DNA from: JAGLQA01 sp023135565
GTDB lineage: Bacteria > Acidobacteriota > Aminicenantia > UBA2199
DNA: 16,803 nucleotides
Direction of reading: 5' to 3'
NCBI GenBank assembly: GCA_030639305.1
Contig: DAOWCY010000160.1
Coordinates: forward strand, 1 to 16,803
How positions within the stretch are numbered: position 1 is the stretch's first letter; every line of letters begins with the position of its first letter. Shown here in pieces: positions 1 to 6,845 of this stretch. Both the position numbers and the translations under genes were made by a program. Under the pieces are notes generated by a model that did not search any database, was not told the DNA's origin, and saw only the letters and a list, made by a program, of their open reading frames with translations.

Positions 1-1920
1 GATAATATTCTTTTTTTCTTTATTGATATTTTGATCGTTAGGCGTCAGGTATAGAACCAGCGCTCCTTCGCTGCTGAGTGTTTCCATGCGGTCTTTTAGA
101 CGTTTAGCATAATCTATCGACAGTATGGTTTCGATTTCGTAAATCAGGTATACAGATACTTTGGTTAAATAAGTTAGGGACAGGATAACATCGGCTTTTT
201 GGCTGCCGTCCAGTTTGGCGAACCTTTTGTTTTTAATACTTTTTATCTGTTTTGATTCCAGGGTGTTATTAATCAGGTCTTTTGATGCGCCCATAATGCG
301 GCCATAGAACAGGATCAGGTCTTTTGCTTTAATATCTTCCGGGATGTGTTTTACGTTACCGAAGTAGGCAAATTTTTCGGTATTTCTTTCGGCGATAATA
401 TCTTTCTCATCTAAGAGGACTTTGATAGAATGGTTTTTTGATTTGAGTTCTTGAAGTCTGCCGGAAAAAAGGTTATACAGCAGGTTTTTTAGCATTTCGC
501 TGCTTGTGTGCCAGACCTGGAATTCCCCTTTTTTGAATTTGACGTCGAAATTCCCGGATATCGAATCTATTTCCTTGCCGGTTAATTTGCAGAGCGATTT
601 TACATAAAACCGGTAGGAGAGCGATAGGATGACGATTATCCAGCCGAAGGTGATAAGTAAACCGGCCAGGAAGTTTTTGGGGAATCTCGATTTGGCCTGG
701 AAGAGGTTTTCGTCGCCTTTGATGAAGTTGACCATCACTTTGGGATCGTCGTAGTAAGTCCTGTCGATAATGAATCTAACAAATTTTACCTGAAGGTCCT
801 TTACATATTTGTAAAAATCCAGAAAGCTCCCATAACCCTGTGATGATACTTCATTTGCTGTTAAGGTGTATAGTGTTGTAGGCGTAAATAATGACAGCAA
901 ATAATATTTTTCAACCACTCGTTCTATTTCTTTTTTTTGTCTTTCTTCAAGAGCTATAATTTTTTTATAATCATCGTTCCAAAATCCTTCTATGATCTTT
1001 CTGGCTATCTCAATGTTACCCCTGTCAAATTTTCCGGCCTCTTCTACTGCCCTTTTCTCAAATTCAAATGTTACTTTGAGCTTTTCTAATTCAGTTTTGT
1101 ATTGTGAAGTTATATTCTTTGCGGACTTATTCACAGTGCTGTTTAGCGCCCCAGGTATAACAAACACAAGAAGCGCCCATAAACCGATAATTACCGTGAT
1201 GCTTTTCCAGGTTGACTTTATCAATTGACCTAAAAAGGCGCCTACAACCAGGAAAAATACCAGCAATGCAAAAGTTGTCGAAAAATGAACCAATAAGCCG
1301 ATGAGGTCGCCCGATGAGAAGCTGACATTACAAATGATAGCTATCACGAAGGTACTTGCGAAAATCAATACTAATTTAATTGCAAGAATTATAAACCTTG
1401 ATAACAGAGTCGAGAAATAAATCCAGGATTTAGGGGCAATACTACAAAGCATTTTTTGATACTCGGTGTTACGCAGCGCAGTGAATCCGAGAAATAGGAT
1501 AGAGTATAGACTGGCAAATAGAAAAAGAATACCTGAAAAATCAAACGGGATTGGATCTTTGTTTTGAAAGAGTAGTTCGCCCTTCAAGGTAGAAAAAATA
1601 CTCAACCTGATTAATCCTGTAATTGTAGATGTAAATTCAGATAGTAAACCGGAACTATTAAAAAATATTGAGGATGCACCAGGAATAGAAAGAATCCTAA
1701 AGCCAATAACTCTATATACGCTATAATTAGGAATAACCTTGAATGTTTCTTCTTCTATTTTTTGAAATTCTTTCGCTTTTAGGACTTTGTTTTTATAATT
1801 ACCACAATCTAAACCGACAACAATTGACAAGATGAGAATAAACAAAATAAAAACGACTAATTTTCTTGAACAGAAAAACCTCTTGAACTCCTTTGAGAAA
1901 ATGTTCCTTAAGATTGTCAT
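1..1920 (-). CDS. ABC-2-type permease with degenerate ABC-ATPase-like C-terminal domain (partial, runs off left edge)
   Basis: An open frame of 640 codons runs from the ATG at 1920 to the window edge with no stop. A GAGG ribosome site lies just upstream and the preceding gene ends 17 nt before it. The N-terminal part has the ABC-2 permease layout: TM1 at residues 21-37, a loop, TM2-TM5 near 128-148, 171-197, 206-230 and 238-257, a large extracytoplasmic loop (about 260-410), and TM6 near 416-436. Residues 450-640 follow the order of an ABC ATPase: KKGE (463-466) before a P-loop position, LDGSQK (570-575) at the signature position, a VYLIYE strand (590-595) at Walker B, and SSEGALVLYLTPND (616-629) at the H-loop. 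Walker A glycines, GK[ST], the Walker B aspartate and the switch histidine are all missing. I infer a permease fused to a dead nucleotide-binding domain. Assignment to the DUF3526-like permease group is likely, not certain. Confidence 0.85.
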   Translation of the reverse strand, partial: MTILRNIFSKEFKRFFCSRKLVVFILFILILSIVVGLDCGNYKNKVLKAKEFQKIEEETFKVIPNYSVYRVIGFRILSIPGASSIFFNSSGLLSEFTSTITGLIRLSIFSTLKGELLFQNKDPIPFDFSGILFLFASLYSILFLGFTALRNTEYQKMLCSIAPKSWIYFSTLLSRFIILAIKLVLIFASTFVIAIICNVSFSSGDLIGLLVHFSTTFALLVFFLVVGAFLGQLIKSTWKSITVIIGLWALLVFVIPGALNSTVNKSAKNITSQYKTELEKLKVTFEFEKRAVEEAGKFDRGNIEIARKIIEGFWNDDYKKIIALEERQKKEIERVVEKYYLLSLFTPTTLYTLTANEVSSQGYGSFLDFYKYVKDLQVKFVRFIIDRTYYDDPKVMVNFIKGDENLFQAKSRFPKNFLAGLLITFGWIIVILSLSYRFYVKSLCKLTGKEIDSISGNFDVKFKKGEFQVWHTSSEMLKNLLYNLFSGRLQELKSKNHSIKVLLDEKDIIAERNTEKFAYFGNVKHIPEDIKAKDLILFYGRIMGASKDLINNTLESKQIKSIKNKRFAKLDGSQKADVILSLTYLTKVSVYLIYEIETILSIDYAKRLKDRMETLSSEGALVLYLTPNDQNINKEKKNII

Positions 1921-1937
1921 TGTAACCTCACCGAAAA

Positions 1938-2600
1938 TTATTTATCTAAAATTGCATAAAATACTCGTGATGCATATTGACCGAATAATGTCAACCCCGC
2001 ACAACTTTCATTTAATTCCCAGGTGACAGACAAAGCAGGCAAACGGCTTTTTCCAATTTCAGATTTAATAGAATCAAGGATACCCAAAATTTCAAGTAAC
2101 TTAGAATGTGTGTGTGTAAAAACACCGATCATGTCACCCTGCTGCAAATAGTTCTCACATTCCTTAAAAATAACAATATTCAATCCGTATTCTTTCGCAA
2201 AGCCGGTATAGTCAAAGTTTGTTAATTTTGCCTTGAACTCATCGTTTATGGGAGAAATCTTTGCATCATTGATTATCAAGTCGTATAAATCGGATGCCGT
2301 TTTTATGTTGGCATAAACATCGTTAGTTATGCTGCTTAATTCTTCGTAATTTATTCCATTTAAGTCCTGCAGCTCAATCAAATTTAGAAAACTTTGAATA
2401 TCACTGCAACCTCTTAAATAGTAGCTGGCACCTATAGACAAATTTGATTTAATATTAACAGTCTTTTCATTACCTTCATCTGAATACAAACCATCTGAAC
2501 CGTTTAAGAAAAAGTAACCAAAACTGTTTATACTAAAACAGAATACAATTAAAATCCCTGTGATTATTCCGAAAATCGATTTTCTTTTTATTGATTTCAT
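1938..2600 (-). CDS. Exported 220-residue protein, tandem paralogue A (function unknown)
   Basis: The N-terminus is a typical signal segment: basic residues (MKSIKRK), a hydrophobic stretch at about 8-27, then an FLNGSDGLYS motif shared with its neighbour. The mature part looks mostly helical, with no catalytic motif I recognise. It is the same length as the next gene and closely similar over residues 58-220, with long identical blocks such as NLIELQDLNGINY and DYTGFAKEYGLNIVIF. The signal region is much more diverged. The two genes are therefore a tandem duplication. A ribosome site (GGAGG) precedes the ATG and only 12 nt separate it from paralogue B. The permease gene starts 17 nt after its stop, so all are probably cotranscribed. 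It probably acts outside the inner membrane together with that permease; this is inference from context. Confidence 0.85.
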   Translation of the reverse strand: MKSIKRKSIFGIITGILIVFCFSINSFGYFFLNGSDGLYSDEGNEKTVNIKSNLSIGASYYLRGCSDIQSFLNLIELQDLNGINYEELSSITNDVYANIKTASDLYDLIINDAKISPINDEFKAKLTNFDYTGFAKEYGLNIVIFKECENYLQQGDMIGVFTHTHSKLLEILGILDSIKSEIGKSRLPALSVTWELNESCAGLTLFGQYASRVFYAILDK

Positions 2601-2612
2601 GATAAACCTCCT

Positions 2613-3275
2613 TTATTTTTTTATAATTTTATAAAACACCCTGGATGCATATTGACCGAATAATGTCAACTCCGCAAATCTTTCATTTAATTCCCAGGTG
2701 ACAGACAAAGCAGGCAAACGGCTTTGTCCAATTTCAGATTTATTAGAATCAAGGATAGCCAAAATTTCAAGTAACTTAGCATGCGTGTGCGTAAAAATGC
2801 CGACCATGTCACTCCGCTGCAAATAGTTCTCACATTCCTTAAAAATAACAATATTCAATCCGTATTCTTTCGCAAAGCCGGTATAGTCGAAGTTCATTAA
2901 TTTTGTCTTGAACTCATCGTTTATAGGAGAAACCTTTGCATCATTGATTATCAACTCGTATAAATCGGATGCCGCTTTTATATTGGTATAAGCATCGTTA
3001 GCTATGTTGCTCAATTCATCGTAATTTATTCCGTTTAAGTCCTGCAGCTCAATGAGATTTAGAAGATTTTGAATATCACGGCAACCTTTTAAATAAAAGC
3101 TCGCAGCTTGCGGCACATAAGTGTTTATTGTGCTAAAACTTTTTTCGCCGCTTCCCGAGTATAAGCCGTCAGAGCCATTTAACATAAATCGGGCATAAAC
3201 TGAAACACTCATAAATAATACGATTAATATCACTATGATTGTTCTAACCATTAATTTTCTTTTTATTAATTTCAT
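2613..3275 (-). CDS. Exported 220-residue protein, tandem paralogue B (function unknown)
   Basis: The start has a basic then hydrophobic signal segment (residues 1-28, ending near VYARF) followed by LNGSDGLYS, as in paralogue A. Residues 58-220 align with paralogue A without gaps and are mostly identical. The C-terminal block SRLPALSVTWELNE...LFGQYASRVFY is the best-conserved part and also recurs, diverged, in the short gene upstream. Its ATG overlaps the stop of that upstream gene in an ATGA tetranucleotide, which suggests translational coupling. No enzyme motif or lipobox is visible. Function unknown; probably a periplasmic or surface partner of the permease encoded two genes downstream. 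Confidence 0.85.
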   Translation of the reverse strand: MKLIKRKLMVRTIIVILIVLFMSVSVYARFMLNGSDGLYSGSGEKSFSTINTYVPQAASFYLKGCRDIQNLLNLIELQDLNGINYDELSNIANDAYTNIKAASDLYELIINDAKVSPINDEFKTKLMNFDYTGFAKEYGLNIVIFKECENYLQRSDMVGIFTHTHAKLLEILAILDSNKSEIGQSRLPALSVTWELNERFAELTLFGQYASRVFYKIIKK

Positions 3276-3679
3276 TTTATTTCTCCTTTTATTTTAATTT
3301 TTTTTCCTACTTCGTAATATACCTGGGCTGCATATTGGCCGCAAAAAAGTTCCCTGGCATACTCCTGGTTAAGCTTCCAAAAATTTGAGATGCCGGGCAA
3401 GTTCCCGGACGTTAATGATGAAAAACCGAATGAAACACCTAATACAGGATTCAATCCCATATTTTTCGCTTCATTCAACCCAATACAACCACAAGAAAAC
3501 CCGGTATGTTTGAAAAAATGGGCAATCCGGCAGAAAAAATCAAAAATATTTGAGATTCCGCTTGACATTTCGATTATTTTGAAATACAATTCGGTATGTT
3601 TGATAAAAAAGTTCCCGTTAAGAATGGAGTTCAAATATGTTGAGATTCCTTGCCTGTGTAATGTCATTAAATCTGTCAT
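3272..3679 (-). CDS. Short diverged paralogue of the exported 220-residue proteins, lacking a signal peptide
   Basis: 135 residues, first gene of the minus-strand operon. The end (GNLPGISNFWKLNQEYARELFCGQYAAQVYYEV) matches the conserved C-terminus of the two downstream paralogues (LPALSVTWELNE...LFGQYASRVFY). A central stretch beginning TELYFKII also lines up with SDLYELII of paralogue B. Compared with them it lacks the signal peptide and about 50 N-terminal residues, and has a gap in the middle. The ATG at 3679 has a GAGGT site upstream and sits about 16 nt downstream of the predicted transcription start, so the short N-terminus is probably genuine. It could be a cytoplasmic partner, or a decaying gene copy kept for coupling. 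The ATGA overlap with the next gene supports cotranslation. Confidence 0.7.
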   Translation of the reverse strand: MTDLMTLHRQGISTYLNSILNGNFFIKHTELYFKIIEMSSGISNIFDFFCRIAHFFKHTGFSCGCIGLNEAKNMGLNPVLGVSFGFSSLTSGNLPGISNFWKLNQEYARELFCGQYAAQVYYEVGKKIKIKGEIK

Positions 3680-3701
3680 CTTTTAATTACCTCGAAGACC
3701 C

Positions 3702-3730
3702 ATGCTACATCAAAAGCCCCGGTCTGTCAA
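3702..3730 (-). promoter_or_regulatory. Sigma-70-like promoter of the exported-protein/permease operon
   Basis: On the minus strand TTGACA (3730-3725) and TAGCAT (3707-3702) are separated by exactly 17 bp. Transcription would start near 3695, giving a leader of about 16 nt that contains the GAGGT ribosome site for the gene starting at 3679. The upstream flank is A/T-rich. Confidence 0.75.
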
Positions 3731-3748
3731 GAGAACAAAACGAGAACA
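3731..3748 (-). promoter_or_regulatory. Candidate operator: 7-bp direct repeat with 11-bp period abutting the -35 box
   Basis: On the minus strand TGTTCTC occurs twice (3748-3742 and 3737-3731), one DNA turn apart, and the second copy touches the TTGACA element. Direct repeats with 10-11-bp period just upstream of -35 are typical of OmpR-family activator sites. No binding protein can be named from the sequence. Confidence 0.4.
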
Positions 3749-4039
3749 TGAATTTTTTTTACAATAAAGACAATACAGGGAAAACAGGACAAAATTCTGA
3801 TGTCTTGAATTCGATGTGCGAGGAAATCTTTTTCCCGGCAATTCTTTTGAGGGCCGGAAACACCATGAATAAAGAGTCTTCAATAACGCGAAACCACCAA
3901 TTACGAGATATTGAAGAGGGATTTTTTTTACAGGTAAAAAAAACATACCCGATTGGAGAAAAATATGATAGAAAACCGAAAAAAAATAATTCATTCGAGA
4001 GGGATATCATGAAGCACGAGCTTTTAGTATTACTACGAT
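3749..4039. other. Intergenic stretch without a convincing gene
   Basis: Open frames exist on both strands here but they are T/A-run-rich, lack ribosome sites and resemble no protein I know. The stretch separates two divergent operons. I could not identify a clear promoter for the rightward operon that starts at 4261. Confidence 0.4.
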
Positions 4040-4212
4040 CTTGCCTGCGGCGGCCCTCCCGAGGAGGGGCCAACTTTTCACTAATACTTCGTGAAAGTTT
4101 GCTGAAAAAACAAGCTTTTTGGTCAAGGTGGTTGGGAACGTGTTTCCCAGGCCCCTCATGGGTTGCGGACGCCGTCCGCTTTTTGAAAAAAGTTGGACAA
4201 AAACTTTTGTTT
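4040..4212. repeat. Dispersed hairpin-rich noncoding repeat (long copy)
   Basis: It begins CTTGCCTGCGGCGGCCCT and ends with a TTTTTGAAAAAAGTTGGACA...AAACTTTTGTTT block. Both ends match a shorter copy at 13715-13777. Inside are several separate stem-loops: GGCCCTCC/GGAGGGGCC, AACTTTTCAC/GTGAAAGTT, TGGGAA/TTTCCCA and GCGGAC/GTCCGC. The extra material relative to the short copy lies in the middle. It is probably an intergenic repeat family, and any open frame crossing it is likely fortuitous. Confidence 0.6.
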
Positions 4213-4260
4213 AATTTTAGAGGCGCTGCCGCGGAAGAGCCGCGATAATAGGAGGGTGAT

Positions 4261-5133
4261 ATGAAAAAAATACTGCTTTATATTTTCCTGGTGCTGCTGC
4301 TTCTCAATACCTGCTGCTCCTACCGCTACTTGCAAAAACCTATCGGGACATTCGCCGATGCTAACGTTCTAATCGGCAAAAATACAGTCTACGTTTTTGA
4401 ACAACTTCAAGAAGAAGAAATCTTAGTACGTATCGCCGAGTCGGTCAAAAAAGATTCTATCGAGCCTTCCGATTTAGAACCGCGAGTACTAACCACTGAA
4501 CACCTTGAAACCCGTAAAGAGTTAATCGACTATTTGGTCAAATATACCGAACTGCTCCATTCGCTTATCGACGAAGACTATAATAAGGATATATTAAATA
4601 ATAATAAGAGAGTCAATGAGAGCATCGAAAAAATCAGCAGCAGGCATAACGATACTTTTTCGAGAGAAGAGGTGGGTATCATATCGGCTATAGGCGCGGC
4701 CCTGCCGGAAGCTTTAACAGCGGCCCGGAACAGGAGGTTGATTCTAAAGCTGATGAACCGGCACCAACCGCTGATAGATAAAATAAGCGGCATGTTGAAA
4801 GAAGAGTTGCAACTCACTAAAAAAGTAATCAATACTTTTTTTGCCCGGCAGTTTCGTTTAGTAACAGCCGAAAAATGGCCCGATAAGGAATCGAAGCGTG
4901 AGAGTTATGCGAAAAAGGGTGCGAAAATTTTAGATAGGAAGAGGAAAATCAATGTAATATTAGATGATTTGATAGCAGCGATAGGGATCATATCTCCCAC
5001 TCATAAGCGTTTGATGGGGTATGTAAAAAACAATCGCGGGCCGTTGAACACGTTATCGAGTTTTGTCGATTATGCGGCCCGGATAGAGGGTTTGTATTTG
5101 GAATATTCAGAAGAGAAAAAGGGAAATAAATAA
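4261..5133 (+). CDS. Helical lipoprotein, 290 residues (function unknown)
   Basis: The N-terminus is MKK, a leucine-rich hydrophobic core at residues 4-16, then CC at 18-19. This reads as a lipoprotein signal, though the -3 to -1 residues (LNT) are not a perfect lipobox. The rest is charged and apparently almost all alpha-helical, with a hydrophobic Gly/Ala-rich stretch around residues 139-155 and basic segments around 210-232. The start has a strong AGGAGGGTGAT ribosome site. The next gene begins one base after its stop, so the two are almost certainly cotranslated. Residues near the end (RGPLNTLSSFVDYAARIEGLY) loosely resemble the end of the next protein, suggesting a shared fold or interaction. 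I do not recognise the family. Confidence 0.8.
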   Translation: MKKILLYIFLVLLLLNTCCSYRYLQKPIGTFADANVLIGKNTVYVFEQLQEEEILVRIAESVKKDSIEPSDLEPRVLTTEHLETRKELIDYLVKYTELLHSLIDEDYNKDILNNNKRVNESIEKISSRHNDTFSREEVGIISAIGAALPEALTAARNRRLILKLMNRHQPLIDKISGMLKEELQLTKKVINTFFARQFRLVTAEKWPDKESKRESYAKKGAKILDRKRKINVILDDLIAAIGIISPTHKRLMGYVKNNRGPLNTLSSFVDYAARIEGLYLEYSEEKKGNK

Positions 5134-5134
5134 A

Positions 5135-5551
5135 ATGGAAAAATTAAACGAAAGTTTTGTGGGTGTCCGGGAGGCGGATTTAAATAAGCTCCCCCTGGTC
5201 CCCGAAGGCATGAGCAAAGAGAGTGATGATGTAATTACGGTAATACAAGCGCTTGTGACGAAATTGGATGCCGAGTATTACAAGGCGGAGAAAAAAGAGG
5301 ACCGGGAACAACTTATCCTGGCAATAAATGCGACCTACAAGAGGCTCGATGCGATGTCGAGTGTTGTATTTGACCGGAATACTAATGAATACAAGAAATT
5401 GATGAAAGTTTTTAATAAAAGTGAGAAAGAGGTCGAGAAATTCAGGAATGGTCAAAGCGGGATAACGGGTTTAACGAGTTTTTTGATGGGGTTGTTGAAC
5501 CAAGTAGATGCGCTGCTGTATGGTCTACGCCGTGATCAGCTTCTAAATTAG
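5135..5551 (+). CDS. Small helical protein, 138 residues (function unknown)
   Basis: There is no signal peptide; the protein is charged and probably helical, with a coiled-coil-like middle (about residues 33-105) and a hydrophobic tail (GLTSFLMGLLNQVDALLYGL, about 112-131). The tail faintly matches the end of the upstream lipoprotein. The start is one base after the upstream stop, with only a weak purine-rich ribosome site, so it probably depends on translational coupling. The following gene starts 9 nt downstream. It could be a cytoplasmic or peripheral-membrane partner of the lipoprotein. Function not identifiable. Confidence 0.75.
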   Translation: MEKLNESFVGVREADLNKLPLVPEGMSKESDDVITVIQALVTKLDAEYYKAEKKEDREQLILAINATYKRLDAMSSVVFDRNTNEYKKLMKVFNKSEKEVEKFRNGQSGITGLTSFLMGLLNQVDALLYGLRRDQLLN

Positions 5552-5560
5552 AGAGAGCTT

Positions 5561-6016
5561 ATGGGCGAAAAAAAACAACAAAGATATGCTCGAAAAGCTG
5601 TAGGCAGGCGGCTTAATGCTTTTATAGAGGCGGTAAAGGAAAGGCATCAAATCGATGACACCGCGGTTTACAAAAAATTAGGGTTGGCTTGTTCAGGTCA
5701 TTTAGGTGATTTTGTAAGCGGTGAGATGCCTTTAACGGGCGAGTTGATAATGAAGCTGCACAAAACATTTGGTCTTAATGAAATTTTTTTATACCGCGAG
5801 AAGGAGGAGAACGTCCCCATGTTTGTAGATAGGGAGCTTGAAATAATATTTAACATAATAATGGCCTATGAAGAGTCGAAGCGTGAAAAATACAAGAAGC
5901 TGTTAAAGATAATGGAACTGCCGGCCTTTGAAGATCAGGTTTTAGGTTTTATCAGCAGGTTAGAAATCGATTATAAAAAATTAGCAGCGCACAACTCCGA
6001 TAAGGATATTCTATGA
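5561..6016 (+). CDS. Probable HTH DNA-binding protein, 151 residues
   Basis: The basic N-terminus (MGEKKQQRYARKAVGRR) is followed by a segment with the helix pattern of a lambda-repressor/XRE-like domain. The segment spans about residues 31-75 and includes VYKKLGLACSGHLGDFVSGE, which looks like the turn and recognition helix, and a later MKLHKTFGLNEIFLY helix. The C-terminal half is helical and charged and may dimerise. An AGAGAG ribosome site precedes the ATG. As the last gene of a three-gene operon closed by a strong terminator, it may regulate that operon. The HTH call is from pattern only, so the protein may belong to another helical fold. Confidence 0.7.
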   Translation: MGEKKQQRYARKAVGRRLNAFIEAVKERHQIDDTAVYKKLGLACSGHLGDFVSGEMPLTGELIMKLHKTFGLNEIFLYREKEENVPMFVDRELEIIFNIIMAYEESKREKYKKLLKIMELPAFEDQVLGFISRLEIDYKKLAAHNSDKDIL

Positions 6017-6091
6017 AACACAGGAAAACAGGCAATATGAATCATAGATTACCCTCCTTATTTATTAAATTTTGTAAGTTAAACGTTTGTG

Positions 6092-6143
6092 GCAGCGGGG
6101 AGACCGGCCCCCCATCCCACCGGTCTCCCCACGCTGCTTTTTT
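6092..6143 (+). terminator. Strong Rho-independent terminator of the 4261-6016 operon
   Basis: GCAGCG-GGGAGACCGG (6092-6107) pairs with CCGGTCTCCC and CGCTGC (6120-6137, one bulged A), followed by six T residues (6138-6143). The position, 76 nt after the last stop, fits. Confidence 0.9.
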
Positions 6144-6186
6144 GGAACATACATATAAAGTAAAACATATAGATCAAAGATCAGGA

Positions 6187-6245
6187 AGAGCCGGTGAGAA
6201 AACATGCAGGGTTTTCTTATATTCCCGCTCTAATTTTTTTTATTT
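6187..6245 (+). terminator. Stem-loop with T-rich tail (second terminator or structured element)
   Basis: AGAGC-c-GG pairs with CC-c-GCTCT (6187-6194 with 6224-6231). An inner GAGAAAAC/GTTTTCTT stem extends it. TAATTTTTTTTATTTT follows. It shares the AGAGCCGG start and GCTCT end with the hairpin at 6386-6433. Confidence 0.5.
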
Positions 6246-6286
6246 TAAGAAATCGAGAGATGTTAAGTTATTTATTAGCACAATCA

Positions 6287-6334
6287 AGTAGGGAGGGGAC
6301 GTCAAACGTTCTCAACAGTTGTCCCCTCCCTACT
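6287..6334. repeat. Perfect 14-bp inverted repeat with 20-nt loop
   Basis: AGTAGGGAGGGGAC (6287-6300) is exactly complementary to GTCCCCTCCCTACT (6321-6334). There is no T-tract after it on either strand, so it is not a classical terminator. It is one of a series of hairpins spaced about 100 bp apart between genes. Confidence 0.75.
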
Positions 6335-6385
6335 GGCTATTTAGTCGAAAACTGTAGTTTAAAACATACAAACTCAGCTAAAAGT

Positions 6386-6433
6386 AGAGCCGGGGAATTT
6401 TGCCGCGAATCACGCCGTGGTGTTCCCTGCTCT
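6386..6433 (+). promoter_or_regulatory. Structured leader hairpin upstream of the 6462 gene
   Basis: AGAGC and GGGAA (6386-6397) pair with TTCCC and GCTCT (6423-6433), and an inner CCGCG/CGTGG stem is possible. It ends 28 nt before the proposed TTG start and would lie in its 5' leader. No known riboswitch consensus is recognised. Confidence 0.45.
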
Positions 6434-6461
6434 ATTTTCTTGCTGCGAAAAAGGTGAAACA

Positions 6462-6845
6462 TTGAGTGATTCAGTTAAATTAAAAGTAGTAACCAATCCT
6501 ATGGACTTCGGGTTGGGTTTTGCCGCTATTGTCAGTATAAACGGGCATTTTTATCTCGTGGTTTTAGATAAAGACGGAAATGTTTTAAAATGCAAAAAGT
6601 ACCGCAGCCTGCGTTATGCCATGAGAGCTTTTGATAATTTGTATGCCCGTAGGAATGGGATTAAGTCTGAATGGAGCACGGAAAAAATTGAATATTCTAT
6701 TGGTCGCGGCAGGGCATTGTTCATTAACGGGGATGGCCTGGACGGAGTAGAAAAGCTCAAACAGCTTCTTAAAGGGAGCGATTATGAAAAAGATAAATAT
6801 TATGGAGAGATTAGTGGAATAAATTTTGACAATTGGGAGGATTAG
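6462..6845 (+). CDS. Unknown protein, 127 residues, TTG start
   Basis: I chose TTG at 6462 because AAGGTG lies 6 nt upstream. The longer in-frame ATG at 6417 would read through a leader hairpin and has no ribosome site. The protein starts SDSVKLKVVTNPMDFGLGF, then has beta-rich segments (AAIVSINGHFYLVVLDKDGNVLKCKKY), a helix (SLRYAMRAFDNLYARRNG) and an acidic end. There is no signal peptide or membrane segment. It stands alone between hairpin clusters, with no gene within 350 bp on either side on this strand except the small lipopeptide ORF downstream. I do not recognise the family and see no catalytic motif. Confidence 0.65.
   Translation: MSDSVKLKVVTNPMDFGLGFAAIVSINGHFYLVVLDKDGNVLKCKKYRSLRYAMRAFDNLYARRNGIKSEWSTEKIEYSIGRGRALFINGDGLDGVEKLKQLLKGSDYEKDKYYGEISGINFDNWED

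Noticed and set aside
3390..3686. 98-codon plus-strand frame opposite the short paralogue
   Set aside because: The minus-strand frame shares conserved blocks with two paralogues and has the promoter and ATGA overlap; the plus-strand frame has neither.
3759..4073. Two overlapping minus-strand frames of 94 and 104 codons
   Set aside because: They are low-complexity, Phe/Lys-run products of T and A tracts in different frames. No ribosome site was seen and they partly overlap the dispersed repeat.
3637..4248. 203-codon plus-strand open frame
   Set aside because: It starts inside the minus-strand gene, runs through the promoter and the hairpin-rich repeat, has no ribosome site and gives no protein-like sequence.
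6013..6291. 92-codon frame starting with an ATGA overlap after the HTH gene
   Set aside because: The overlap is attractive, but the frame reads straight through the strong terminator and the next hairpin and the product has no coherent composition.
6386..6433. Known riboswitch (c-di-GMP, THF, preQ1)
   Set aside because: The hairpin lacks the consensus loops and joints of these classes; only a generic structured leader can be claimed.
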